From Paenibacillus montanisoli (GTDB taxonomy: Bacteria > Bacillota > Bacilli > Paenibacillales > Paenibacillaceae): a stretch of DNA of 64,000 bases. A program made the translations under genes and the position numbers. Shown here in pieces: positions 16,732-23,908 of this stretch. The notes below the pieces were generated by a model that saw only the letters and a list, made by a program, of their open reading frames with translations, had not been told where the DNA came from and ran no database searches. The stretch spans positions 1,116,001-1,180,000 of the forward strand of contig NZ_QLUW01000002.1 in the NCBI RefSeq assembly GCF_003268025.1. The letters are read 5' to 3'. Positions within the stretch are counted from its first letter, which is position 1, and the number at the start of each line of letters is the position of its first letter.

Positions 16732-17808
16732 TTATCTACCTACGACTTTCTGTCCCGGCGTCAAGCCTTGGAGGATTTCGACCAGCGTTGCGGTCTGCTG
16801 CCCGACTTCGACATCCACCTCGCGTTTGCCCTCCTCGTCAATAACCTGCACATAGGTTCGCGAGCCGATGGAACGAAGCGCGGATGGCGGAATGACGATC
16901 GCGTTTTCCTTGCGGTTCATAATGATCGAGATCGACAACGGCGTACCCCGGGTCACGCCCGCAGGGAACTTATCCAGCTTAACGGTCAGAAAATCCTCCG
17001 GACGTTCCGGTTGGTTTCCGCCTTCGCCGCCGCCGTTACCGCCGCCGTTACCGCCACCGTTATCCTTCAGTATCGGCAGCTGGGTGACCTTGCCTTTGAT
17101 CTGGCCGACATTGCTGATCTCGACCACAACCGGCATGCCGACGGAAACGCCCTTCAGCTCATCCGCGGTCATCTTCGCCGCCGCGGTCAATTGCGATGTA
17201 TCGGCAATAATGCAGACGGGATCGTACGCTTTGATCAGATCGCCTTTCATGACGTTTAGCGAGACGACGGTCCCTGTAAACGGTGCCCGAAGGATCGCTT
17301 TATCGATTTCCAGCTGAGCTTCCACCATCTTTTGGCGCTTCTCCTCGAAGCTTATTTTGGCAAGCTCGAATTCGATCGGATCCATCTCGTCCTTCTTGCG
17401 GAGCGTATCCTTCATCTGCAGCTCGTCGCGCGAGAATTGGAGCTTGTCGGAACGAAGCTGCTTCTTCATATCGTCCACGTCGAGGGAACCGATCGTTTGG
17501 CCGGCCGTAACCTTCTGCCCGACCTTTATGTTCAAGTCCTTCAACCGTTTGCCGTCCAGCGTAAAATAAAGCGTCTCCTCCTGCATCGAAATCATCTTTC
17601 CAATCGCGGTCTTCTTCGTCTCCAGCGTAGCGGTCGTAACCTCGTACTCCGGCTTCTTGGAAATTTGCGGCGGCGTAATGGCAGGCAGTGTTTCTTCATT
17701 GTCTTCATCGGGTAGTAAAGAACAACCGCTCGTAAATAAAAGCGAAGCTCCCAGCAAAACAGCGGCGGCTGTCTTAAATGAACTTCCCGTCAACCATTTC
17801 GTAAACAT
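16732..17808 (-). CDS. MacA/HlyD-type adaptor lipoprotein
   Basis: The 358-residue protein has a lipoprotein signal ending FTSGC (Cys29), a lipoyl-like half (GKMISMQEETLYFTLDG), a helical hairpin near 110-150 (KLQFSRDELQMKD...), the second lipoyl half (LRAPFTGTVVSLNVMKGD) and a beta-barrel/MP domain ending GLTPGQKVVGR. This is the membrane-fusion adaptor layout. A Gly/Asn-rich loop lies near 248-261. ATG at 17808 has GGAGG nine bases upstream. It overlaps the preceding ATPase gene by 35 bases. In Gram-positive cells such adaptors partner MacB-like permeases at the membrane surface. Confidence 0.9.
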   Translation of the reverse strand: MFTKWLTGSSFKTAAAVLLGASLLFTSGCSLLPDEDNEETLPAITPPQISKKPEYEVTTATLETKKTAIGKMISMQEETLYFTLDGKRLKDLNIKVGQKVTAGQTIGSLDVDDMKKQLRSDKLQFSRDELQMKDTLRKKDEMDPIEFELAKISFEEKRQKMVEAQLEIDKAILRAPFTGTVVSLNVMKGDLIKAYDPVCIIADTSQLTAAAKMTADELKGVSVGMPVVVEISNVGQIKGKVTQLPILKDNGGGNGGGNGGGEGGNQPERPEDFLTVKLDKFPAGVTRGTPLSISIIMNRKENAIVIPPSALRSIGSRTYVQVIDEEGKREVDVEVGQQTATLVEILQGLTPGQKVVGR

Positions 17809-18538
17809 GATCGGCAACCTCCAGAATCGTGGGATCGTGCGTGGTCATACAAATCGTTACTTGCTCGGTGCGTATTATCGTCTGGAAGACCGACATGATC
17901 TGTGCGGCCATTTGCGAATCCAGCTCTGCCGTCGGCTCGTCGGCAAGCAGCATTTCCGGCTTGTGGGCAATCGCTTTCGCGATCGCAACGCGCTGCTGTT
18001 CCCCGCCGGACAGCTCGAACGGACGGTGATGCATCCGTTTCGCCAGTCCCACCAGCTCCAGGCAATGCTCCACCCGCTTCTTCCATTCCTGTCCCGGAAC
18101 GCCGGCCATGCGCAGCGACAGCTCGACGTTCTCATAGGCGGACAGAAGCGGCATCAAAGCATACGCTTGAAAAATAAACCCGATGTGCTTGCGCCGGACT
18201 TTCGTTCGTTCATCGTCGCCCATGCGGTGAAAGGGCCGATCCTGAAAAAAAATATGGCCTCTGGTCGGCTGATCGAGCCCGCCGATCATATTAAGCAGCG
18301 TCGTTTTGCCGGAACCGGAACGCCCGCGAAGCATAATGAGCTGCCGCGGCTTCAGCTCCATATGGATGCCTTTGAGCACGTGCAGCGGCTGGCCGCCCAC
18401 CTGGAAGGTGCGCTCAACCGCTTCTACGATGAGAAGCGGTTTCGTTGCGTCTGCCGGCGCTTGCGCGGCAGCCGTTTCGTATGTCTCTACTGCATCGACA
18501 GCCTCTGTCGATGCTTGCTTGCTTCCCCACCATCCCAT
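17774..18538 (-). CDS. MacB/LolD-type ABC ATPase, first gene of export operon
   Basis: The 254-residue ATPase has an Ala/Thr-rich N-terminal extension (about 35 residues), Walker A GRSGSGKTT, Q-loop FIFQAYALMPLLSA, signature LSGGEQQR, Walker B MLLADEP and H-loop MTTHD. It is the ordinary MacB-type partner, in contrast to the second ATPase gene of the operon, which carries an AbrB-like tail. GGAGAGGGGG precedes the ATG by 13 bases. Two different ATPases for one permease could form a heterodimer or alternate. Confidence 0.92.
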   Translation of the reverse strand: MGWWGSKQASTEAVDAVETYETAAAQAPADATKPLLIVEAVERTFQVGGQPLHVLKGIHMELKPRQLIMLRGRSGSGKTTLLNMIGGLDQPTRGHIFFQDRPFHRMGDDERTKVRRKHIGFIFQAYALMPLLSAYENVELSLRMAGVPGQEWKKRVEHCLELVGLAKRMHHRPFELSGGEQQRVAIAKAIAHKPEMLLADEPTAELDSQMAAQIMSVFQTIIRTEQVTICMTTHDPTILEVADHVYEMVDGKFI

Positions 18539-18692
18539 CGCCGTGCAGAGACCCCCTCTCCTATTAAAAAACTTTAATCTAGCTATCGTTTAGACGGCGC
18601 AAACAGGAAAAAAGTTACGGGCCGAACTGCCAATTTCGTTAAATAATTGATAAAGAAGCTTTTACATTTCAAAATCGGCCGCGACCCGCTCT

Positions 18693-19517
18693 CTAGCCCC
18701 GCATTGCAATGGCATTCCCCGACGTATAACGCTTCAGCCCCGCCCTGAAAAGCAGGCTTCCCGCCGCCAACAGAAAGACGGTCATGCCGGCTGCCTGCCA
18801 GACGAAGCCGGAATTATAGTCCCGCAGCAAGCCGATCGGCAAATAGCTGATGAATCCCGCCGGAACGAGCGTGAACAAGAGCACCTTCGCCACGCTGCGA
18901 AAGATATCGGCCGGATACGTTGATAGCGCCACGAAACTGTTGAACACTTGCGACGCGATGCCCTCCGAATTGCCGAAGAAGAACGCGAAACTGCCGGCAA
19001 TGATCATGACGCCCATGAAAATAAGTCCGCTAATGAGCAAGCCTGCGGCAAACCGCAAGCCTCCGGACAAGGTATGCTCCCCTACCCAGGCATATACGGC
19101 GAGGCCGAACAAAAAATCGCCCGCTGCCGTTACTGACATCCGGCTCGCCAACACATGCAGCAGCACGGGCTTCGGCTGCGACAGGTACACGTCGAGCTGG
19201 CCTCCGGAAACGATCGGCGCAATGCGGTGGAAATTGCCGAACATCATATTCGCCCATCCGAAGCCTCCCGCCCCGACGGCCCATAGCATCATGACGTCGG
19301 ACAGACTCCAACCGTTGACCACAGGGAACCGGTGAAAGAACAAGCTCCAGAAGAACAGCCACATAAAGTTGTTAATGAACATCATGCCGGCCAGTAAAAA
19401 GAAGCTTAGCCGGTATTCCATTGCCGAAGCCAAATTGACCTTCCAGCAAGTGAGCAGAAACCGCAGCGTGCCTAGCGCCGTCTGTGCCTGCCTGGATTCG
19501 TTATCCGCCGTTGACAT
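18693..19517 (-). CDS. ABC-2 type exporter permease (COG3694-like)
   Basis: The 274-residue protein has six hydrophobic segments and the ABC-2 pattern (FLLAGMMFINNFMWLFFW; GGQLDVYLSQPKPVLLHVLASR; LYLPIGLLRDY-like end). It is the third gene of an ATPase-permease-permease set of the COG4586/4587/3694 type, widespread in Bacillota and of unknown cargo. Its start overlaps the previous permease gene by 17 bases, which suggests coupled translation. No obvious terminator follows before the next operon's start at 18538. Confidence 0.85.
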   Translation of the reverse strand: MSTADNESRQAQTALGTLRFLLTCWKVNLASAMEYRLSFFLLAGMMFINNFMWLFFWSLFFHRFPVVNGWSLSDVMMLWAVGAGGFGWANMMFGNFHRIAPIVSGGQLDVYLSQPKPVLLHVLASRMSVTAAGDFLFGLAVYAWVGEHTLSGGLRFAAGLLISGLIFMGVMIIAGSFAFFFGNSEGIASQVFNSFVALSTYPADIFRSVAKVLLFTLVPAGFISYLPIGLLRDYNSGFVWQAAGMTVFLLAAGSLLFRAGLKRYTSGNAIAMRG

Positions 19518-20325
19518 GCAATTTTGCCACTCCTTTCCTGTACATCATGACGGTGCAGACGGCCAGCACGGCAATCCAGCCCGCCTGAATCGCCGCTTGC
19601 TGCAGCAGGGAAGCCGAACCGTAATTAACGGCCGTCCGCGCCGGAAAATACAGCATGGCCTGGAACGGCAGCCAGGAGCAGATGCGCTGCAGCCATTCCG
19701 GCATCAGATCGAGCGGCAGCAGCATCCCGCCGACCGTAAACTGCAGCTTATGCAGAACGAATTCCATACCTCGCGTCTCCTCGACCCAGAAGGCGCATAG
19801 GGCTACGACCATATTCAGCAGAAATGCGATCGAAATCGCGCCGAGCGTGAGCGAGAACAAGCCTGCCCAGCCCCAGCCGAATGACGGCGGACCTACGAAC
19901 GTCCATGCAATGATGCTGCCGACCGCCAAATGGATAAAGAACCGAAACACCGCTTCCGCCAAATAAGCCGCATAGTGGTACCCCACATAGGAGATGGGCC
20001 GAATTAGCCGGATCGCAATATCGCCGTTCTTTACCTCGTTCTCAATGAGGGAGCACAAGGAGGGCACGCCCATGGTTATCGCCTCTGTGAACACCAAATA
20101 CCAGATAATCTGCTTCAGCGTGTAGCCGTCGATGATACGCGTCCTATCTCCTTCATAAGCAGAGCTCCATAGCTGAACGAACACGAACAGAATGAGCAGC
20201 AGAAACGTTGACCGCATGATGAAATCGGTCTTGTAAGCCAGCTGCTGACGAAGCGTAATGGTTGCGACGGCGCCCGCCTTTTTGCTCTTCAGCGATAATA
20301 CGGATTGCATCTTCCGATCTATCAT
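19501..20325 (-). CDS. ABC-2 type exporter permease (COG4587-like)
   Basis: The 274-residue permease has six hydrophobic segments. The motif GDIAIRLIRPISYVGYHYA is characteristic of the first permease in this ABC-2 system. ATG at 20325 follows GGGAGGG by seven bases; the longer frame would start inside the ATPase gene. It starts four bases after that gene's stop. It forms the channel with the downstream permease. Confidence 0.87.
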   Translation of the reverse strand: MIDRKMQSVLSLKSKKAGAVATITLRQQLAYKTDFIMRSTFLLLILFVFVQLWSSAYEGDRTRIIDGYTLKQIIWYLVFTEAITMGVPSLCSLIENEVKNGDIAIRLIRPISYVGYHYAAYLAEAVFRFFIHLAVGSIIAWTFVGPPSFGWGWAGLFSLTLGAISIAFLLNMVVALCAFWVEETRGMEFVLHKLQFTVGGMLLPLDLMPEWLQRICSWLPFQAMLYFPARTAVNYGSASLLQQAAIQAGWIAVLAVCTVMMYRKGVAKLHVNGG

Positions 20326-20329
20326 GACG

Positions 20330-21325
20330 CTACCCTCCCGATCCATAGATATGCGTGATGATCTCTTCCATCGGCGGGTCTTCCACCGTCATATCGTCAA
20401 GCCTGAACTTGCCGATCAAGGCGCTGACTACCGATTCGATGCCGGTCTGCTTCAGATCGACAGCCAGCTTCAGCCTCCGCCCTTCCGATTCCATGAGTTC
20501 CGTGCCAGGCAAGTCTGGAAGCGTGCCGGCCTCGAAGCTGGAGGATAAGGTGAGTGATATGATTTTACGGCTCAGCACCTCCCGTTTCAGCCGATCAACC
20601 GGCGCATCCAGCAAAATGCCGCCATGATGGATAACGACCGCCCTCGAACAAAGCTCCTCCATATCTCCGGCATCGTGAGAAGTCAGGAAAACGGTCGTCC
20701 CTTCCACCCGGTTGGCCTCGAGCACCAGCTCCCGGATGCGCTGCTTCACGACGACATCGAGACCGATCGTCGGCTCGTCGAGGAACAGAAGCTGCGGCCT
20801 GTGCAGAAAGGAAACCGCGATTTCGCAGCGCATCCGTTCGCCGAGCGATAGCTTTCGTACGGGGATGTCCAAGTAAGGCCCCAATTCGAACCGATCGATT
20901 AAATCCGCCCGCCTCGCCAAGTATTCGCTGCGTTTCAGTTCGTAGATCCGGCTAATCAAGTCGAACGTATCGATCGGGGGCAGGTGGTACCACAGCTGCG
21001 ATTTTTGCCCAAAGACGGCGCCGATCCGAAAAGCCAGCTTCGTCCGTTCGCGCCATGGCGTTAATCCCAGCACCTCCGCTTCGCCGGAGGTCGGATGGAG
21101 AATGCCGGTCAGCATTTTGATCGTCGTCGATTTCCCTGCGCCGTTCGGCCCAAGGAAGGCGACCCGCTCGCCTCGATCGACCTTGAGATCAATGCGCTTG
21201 ACCGCGACCTTCTCCTCCCACTGCGGATGCCATAACGAGCGAAGGCTGCCCGATAATCCGGCTGCCTTCCGTTTAACCGCAAAGCTCTTGCTTAGTCCAT
21301 GCGTTTGTAATGCGACTGTTGACAT
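20330..21325 (-). CDS. ABC-2 exporter ATPase (COG4586-like)
   Basis: The 331-residue ATPase has Walker A GPNGAGKST, the ABC-2 style Q-loop AVFGQKSQLWYHLP, signature LSLGERMRCE, Walker B LLFLDEP and H-loop LTSHD. A C-terminal ~90-residue regulatory part follows, as in NatA-like ATPases. ATG at 21325 has GGGGGAG eight bases upstream; an ATG six bases earlier is too close to that site. The gene lies directly behind a leader with a strong terminator (21368-21430), so its expression is probably controlled by attenuation. Confidence 0.92.
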   Translation of the reverse strand: MSTVALQTHGLSKSFAVKRKAAGLSGSLRSLWHPQWEEKVAVKRIDLKVDRGERVAFLGPNGAGKSTTIKMLTGILHPTSGEAEVLGLTPWRERTKLAFRIGAVFGQKSQLWYHLPPIDTFDLISRIYELKRSEYLARRADLIDRFELGPYLDIPVRKLSLGERMRCEIAVSFLHRPQLLFLDEPTIGLDVVVKQRIRELVLEANRVEGTTVFLTSHDAGDMEELCSRAVVIHHGGILLDAPVDRLKREVLSRKIISLTLSSSFEAGTLPDLPGTELMESEGRRLKLAVDLKQTGIESVVSALIGKFRLDDMTVEDPPMEEIITHIYGSGG

Positions 21326-21367
21326 GACCATAACTCCCCCTGTTCTCGTACGGTACTCCGCTAAAGC

Positions 21368-21430
21368 AAAAAAGACCTCCCGCAAGCATCGCCTTATTCG
21401 TGTAAGGCGGAACTTGCCGAAGGTCTTTTA
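21368..21430 (-). terminator. Attenuator hairpin in the ABC-2 operon leader
   Basis: The stem AAAGACCT/AGGTCTTTTTT encloses an inner stem GGCAAG...CTTGC and GCCTTA/TAAGGC. On the minus strand it ends in six Ts. It lies 43 bases before the ATPase start and after a clear promoter, so it acts inside the leader. Its 5' arm can alternatively pair with 21499-21509. Confidence 0.82.
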
Positions 21431-21512
21431 TCCCTACGGTGTAGCGTGACGTATCGTCCATAGCCGGTTTCGCTCGGTTCGCCTGATGCGGATCCCTAGA
21501 AACCCTTCCGTT
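21419..21512 (-). promoter_or_regulatory. Candidate riboswitch, ykkC-family-like
   Basis: The RNA 5' of the attenuator reads TCTAGGGATCCGCAT, then ACCGAGCGAAACC, then CACCGTAGGGATAAAAG. These recall, in the same order, the conserved CUAGGGUUCCG, GGUCCGAGAGAAAC and ACGGAGGGAUAAAAG blocks of ykkC RNAs (guanidine-I, ppGpp, PRPP classes). The P2 hairpin is reduced. The 5' GAAGGGTTTCT can pair with AAAAGACCTTC, which also forms the terminator's 5' arm, so ligand-stabilised pairing would turn expression on. Class and ligand are not assignable by eye. Confidence 0.45.
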
Positions 21513-21521
21513 TGATGTAAC

Positions 21522-21550
21522 ATATTACCAGCCCTTCGTGCGGTTGGCAA
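21522..21550 (-). promoter_or_regulatory. SigmaA promoter of the ABC-2 operon
   Basis: TTGCCA (21545-21550) and TAATAT (21522-21527) on the minus strand are spaced 17 bp. The predicted start lies just before the candidate riboswitch. Confidence 0.75.
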
Positions 21551-21582
21551 TACTTTTTTTCGCTTAGCCTGTCAACAGGCAA

Positions 21583-21831
21583 TCAAGCCGGATGAAGCAG
21601 ATCCTCCATCATCGTAATGACCCGAACCCGGATCTGCTGCAGTCGAACGGCTAGGTGCTCTAAGCTGCGCTCGTCGCAGTGCTGCGTGCTATGATAAGCC
21701 CGGCTCATTATACCGCAGGCTTCGTCCATTTGAGTAATTTCATCGCTTCGTTCCGAGTTCCGGTCATATATGCGCACACGGCACAGCAAATCCTCGGTCG
21801 ATTTGAGCAGCCGTTCAAATCTCTTATCCAT
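21583..21831 (-). CDS. Small helical protein of unknown function (82 aa)
   Basis: The 82-residue protein starts MDKRFERLLKSTEDLL and is predicted to be mostly helical and charged, with two Cys and one central Cys-containing DEACGIMSRAYH segment. No transmembrane segment or known motif is seen. GAGGAAG lies five bases before the ATG. It stands alone between the pyr operon terminator region and the ABC-2 promoter. I do not recognise it; a small cytoplasmic regulator or structural protein is possible. Confidence 0.55.
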   Translation of the reverse strand: MDKRFERLLKSTEDLLCRVRIYDRNSERSDEITQMDEACGIMSRAYHSTQHCDERSLEHLAVRLQQIRVRVITMMEDLLHPA

Positions 21832-22037
21832 GCAGGCTTCCTCGCAATCTCTTATTTGGTATAAGCTAGCCTATGAGGCGCGTTAGCTAAATATAACCGA
21901 TTCGCAGAATCATGAATCACGATGCCAAGCTGGTATACAATCGCTCCTCCTATCCCGGAGCCGAACCGGCCGAATCGATTTGGGCGGAAGTCACGGTCGA
22001 AGTAAAATAAGCGGAAAAATAACCTGTCAAAGTATGT

Positions 22038-22277
22038 TCAGAAAAGAGTGGGGATTGGAGGACAATTCATTGAAGAAACATAGATTGGATTAAATTGGAA
22101 ATACCTCCAGAATGCGCCGAACCATCTATAGCCTGAAACTAAAAAGCGCTCAACACTCGTTGGGTAATACCAAAAGCTATCTCCGGTCGTAAGCCGAACA
22201 TACGTTATTTGAAATAAACAGGGGTCTGGTTGCACGAATGCAGGGGGATGAGGCGGCGGAGGCGGAATAAATGACAT
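22038..22277 (-). CDS. Small Pro-rich N-terminus, aromatic-rich protein (79 aa)
   Basis: The 79-residue protein opens MSFIPPPPPHPP and continues with YVRLTTGDSFWYYPT, then GYRWFGAFWRYFQFNP. This layout recalls small uncharacterised proteins common in Paenibacillus genomes; that recollection is not a search result. AAGGAG lies 11 bases before the ATG. It has no signal peptide or membrane segment. It is a single-gene unit. Function unknown. Confidence 0.6.
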   Translation of the reverse strand: MSFIPPPPPHPPAFVQPDPCLFQITYVRLTTGDSFWYYPTSVERFLVSGYRWFGAFWRYFQFNPIYVSSMNCPPIPTLF

Positions 22278-22402
22278 TGGATATCACGCTCCTTCAAGGT
22301 AGTTTTTCAAACTAATTTGACTCGTGATTCAAGATACGTAGGTGAATAACTAATGGACTGTGCGGATGCCTAATTCCTGGCACCGAAGTATAGAACCGAC
22401 AT

Positions 22403-22439
22403 AAAAAAAATCCGAAGCATACGCTTCGGATTTTTTTTC
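22403..22439 (-). terminator. Terminator of the pyrimidine operon
   Basis: ATCCGAAGC/GCTTCGGAT hairpin flanked by eight As and eight Ts, two bases after the pyrE stop. It can work on both strands. Confidence 0.95.
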
Positions 22440-22441
22440 GT

Positions 22442-23089
22442 TTAAACGCCAAACGCTTGCGGATTCTCGCGCCACGATTGCAGCAGCGCGATATCGCTGT
22501 TGTGCACGATGCCTTGCTCGGCAGCGACTTCGATCAGCGCCGAATAGTTCGACAGCGTCGCGAGCGGAATGCCTTCTTCCTCGAAGGCCGCTGCCGCTTT
22601 CGGGAACTGGTACGTGAAGATGGCTACGACGCCTTGCACTTCGCATCCGGCTTCGCGAACCGCGACTGCCGCCTTCAAGGAGCTGCCGCCCGTGGAAATC
22701 AGATCCTCGATGAGAACAACTTTCTGGCCTGGCTTGAAGTGTCCTTCGATTTGATTCGTTTTGCCATGGCCCTTCGCTTTGTCGCGCACGTAGAGCATCG
22801 GCAGGTTCAGCTTGTGCGCCACCCATGCGGCGTGCGGGATGCCGCCCGTCGCAATGCCGGCCACCGCTTCGCAATCCGGGAATTGCTCACGGATGACGCT
22901 TGCGAAGCCTTCTGCGATCAGTTCACGGATTTCCGGATACGACATCGTTAGACGGTTATCGCAATAAATCGGCGACTTCATGCCGCTTGTCCAAGTGAAC
23001 GGCTCATTCGGACGCAGGGCGACGGCATTGATTTGCAGAAGACCCTTGGCGATCTCGCGCGGCAGTTGCTCCAATAGTTGTGTACTCAT
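22442..23089 (-). CDS. pyrE: Orotate phosphoribosyltransferase
   Basis: The enzyme joins orotate to PRPP to make OMP. The 215-residue protein has the PRPP-binding motif [13 protein letters not shown], the [11 protein letters not shown] flexible loop and the [15 protein letters not shown]-terminal part, all standard for PyrE. It is last in the pyr operon; its ATG comes two bases after the pyrF stop and GAGGAG overlaps the pyrF end, so translation is coupled. Length is normal. Confidence 0.97.
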   Translation of the reverse strand: MSTQLLEQLPREIAKGLLQINAVALRPNEPFTWTSGMKSPIYCDNRLTMSYPEIRELIAEGFASVIREQFPDCEAVAGIATGGIPHAAWVAHKLNLPMLYVRDKAKGHGKTNQIEGHFKPGQKVVLIEDLISTGGSSLKAAVAVREAGCEVQGVVAIFTYQFPKAAAAFEEEGIPLATLSNYSALIEVAAEQGIVHNSDIALLQSWRENPQAFGV

Positions 23090-23090
23090 T

Positions 23091-23822
23091 CTAGATCAGC
23101 TCCTCAATGATGGATTCCAGCGCTTGTCGCGGATCGGCAGCTGCCGTGATCGGACGGCCGATGACCATATAATCGGTCCCCTGCTGCAGCGCTTGACTTG
23201 GTGTCATAATGCGGGTTTGGTCGTTCAGATCGGCACCCGCCGGACGGATCCCAGGCGTAATGGTGCGGAATTCGGTTCCGCAAGCCGCTTTAATCAGTTG
23301 AACCTCCTGCGGCGAAGCAACTACGCCGCCAAGTCCAGCTTCCTTGGCGAGCTGAGCATACCGGACGACCGCATCTTGAACCGAGCCGCCGATGCCGATT
23401 TCCTCGTTCAGCACTTGCTGGCTGGTGCTCGTCAGCTGCGTGACGGCAATGACTAACGGCGGCTGAAGCTTAGCGTCGCCCGCAAGCGCCTGCTCCACGC
23501 CTTCCATAGCGGCTTTCATCATCTGCACCCCGCCCGCCGCGTGCACATTGAACACGTCGACGCCAAGCTTCGTGATGCTGTTCGCGCCGCCTTTGACCGT
23601 GTTCGGAATATCATGCATCTTCAAATCGAGAAATACTTTATAGCCTCGCTCCTTCAAGCTCCTTACAAAATCCGGACCTGCCGCATAGTACAGTTGCATG
23701 CCGACCTTCATGAAGCAAGGAATGCCTTCCAGGCTGCGAACGAGCGCCTCCGCCGACGCCGCATCCGGATAGTCGAGCGCGACCATAATGCGGCCCGCCG
23801 CCTGCTCTCTGTTAAGTTTCAT
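23091..23822 (-). CDS. pyrF: Orotidine 5'-phosphate decarboxylase
   Basis: The 243-residue enzyme converts OMP to [12 protein letters not shown] starts the barrel, and [12 protein letters not shown] carries the Lys-Asp pairs of the catalytic tetrad (DxKxxD). The late TPGIRP and YMVIGRPIT bind the phosphate. It lies between carB and pyrE. An AGGGG site precedes the ATG. Confidence 0.97.
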   Translation of the reverse strand: MKLNREQAAGRIMVALDYPDAASAEALVRSLEGIPCFMKVGMQLYYAAGPDFVRSLKERGYKVFLDLKMHDIPNTVKGGANSITKLGVDVFNVHAAGGVQMMKAAMEGVEQALAGDAKLQPPLVIAVTQLTSTSQQVLNEEIGIGGSVQDAVVRYAQLAKEAGLGGVVASPQEVQLIKAACGTEFRTITPGIRPAGADLNDQTRIMTPSQALQQGTDYMVIGRPITAAADPRQALESIIEELI

Positions 23823-23908
23823 CTGCCGCTGCCCCTTTCATTCGTACAGGCATGGCGAAAGCCTGCTGGAAGGCAGGCTTTCGCGGCCTGTTACGGCCCT
23901 TGCAATGC

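Noticed and set aside
18539-18692. Promoter for the five-gene exporter operon
   Set aside because: Weak candidates (TTGCGC with GATTAA, 17 bp) are not convincing enough to call.
21419-21512. TPP riboswitch reading of the ABC-2 leader (ends like GCGTAGGGA)
   Set aside because: The CUGAGA and ACCUGAUCUGG blocks of TPP aptamers are absent.
21912-22010. 32-codon plus-strand frame between the two small genes
   Set aside because: No clear ribosome binding site, closed by a stop shortly upstream, no known family; may be the tail of a decayed gene but this cannot be supported.
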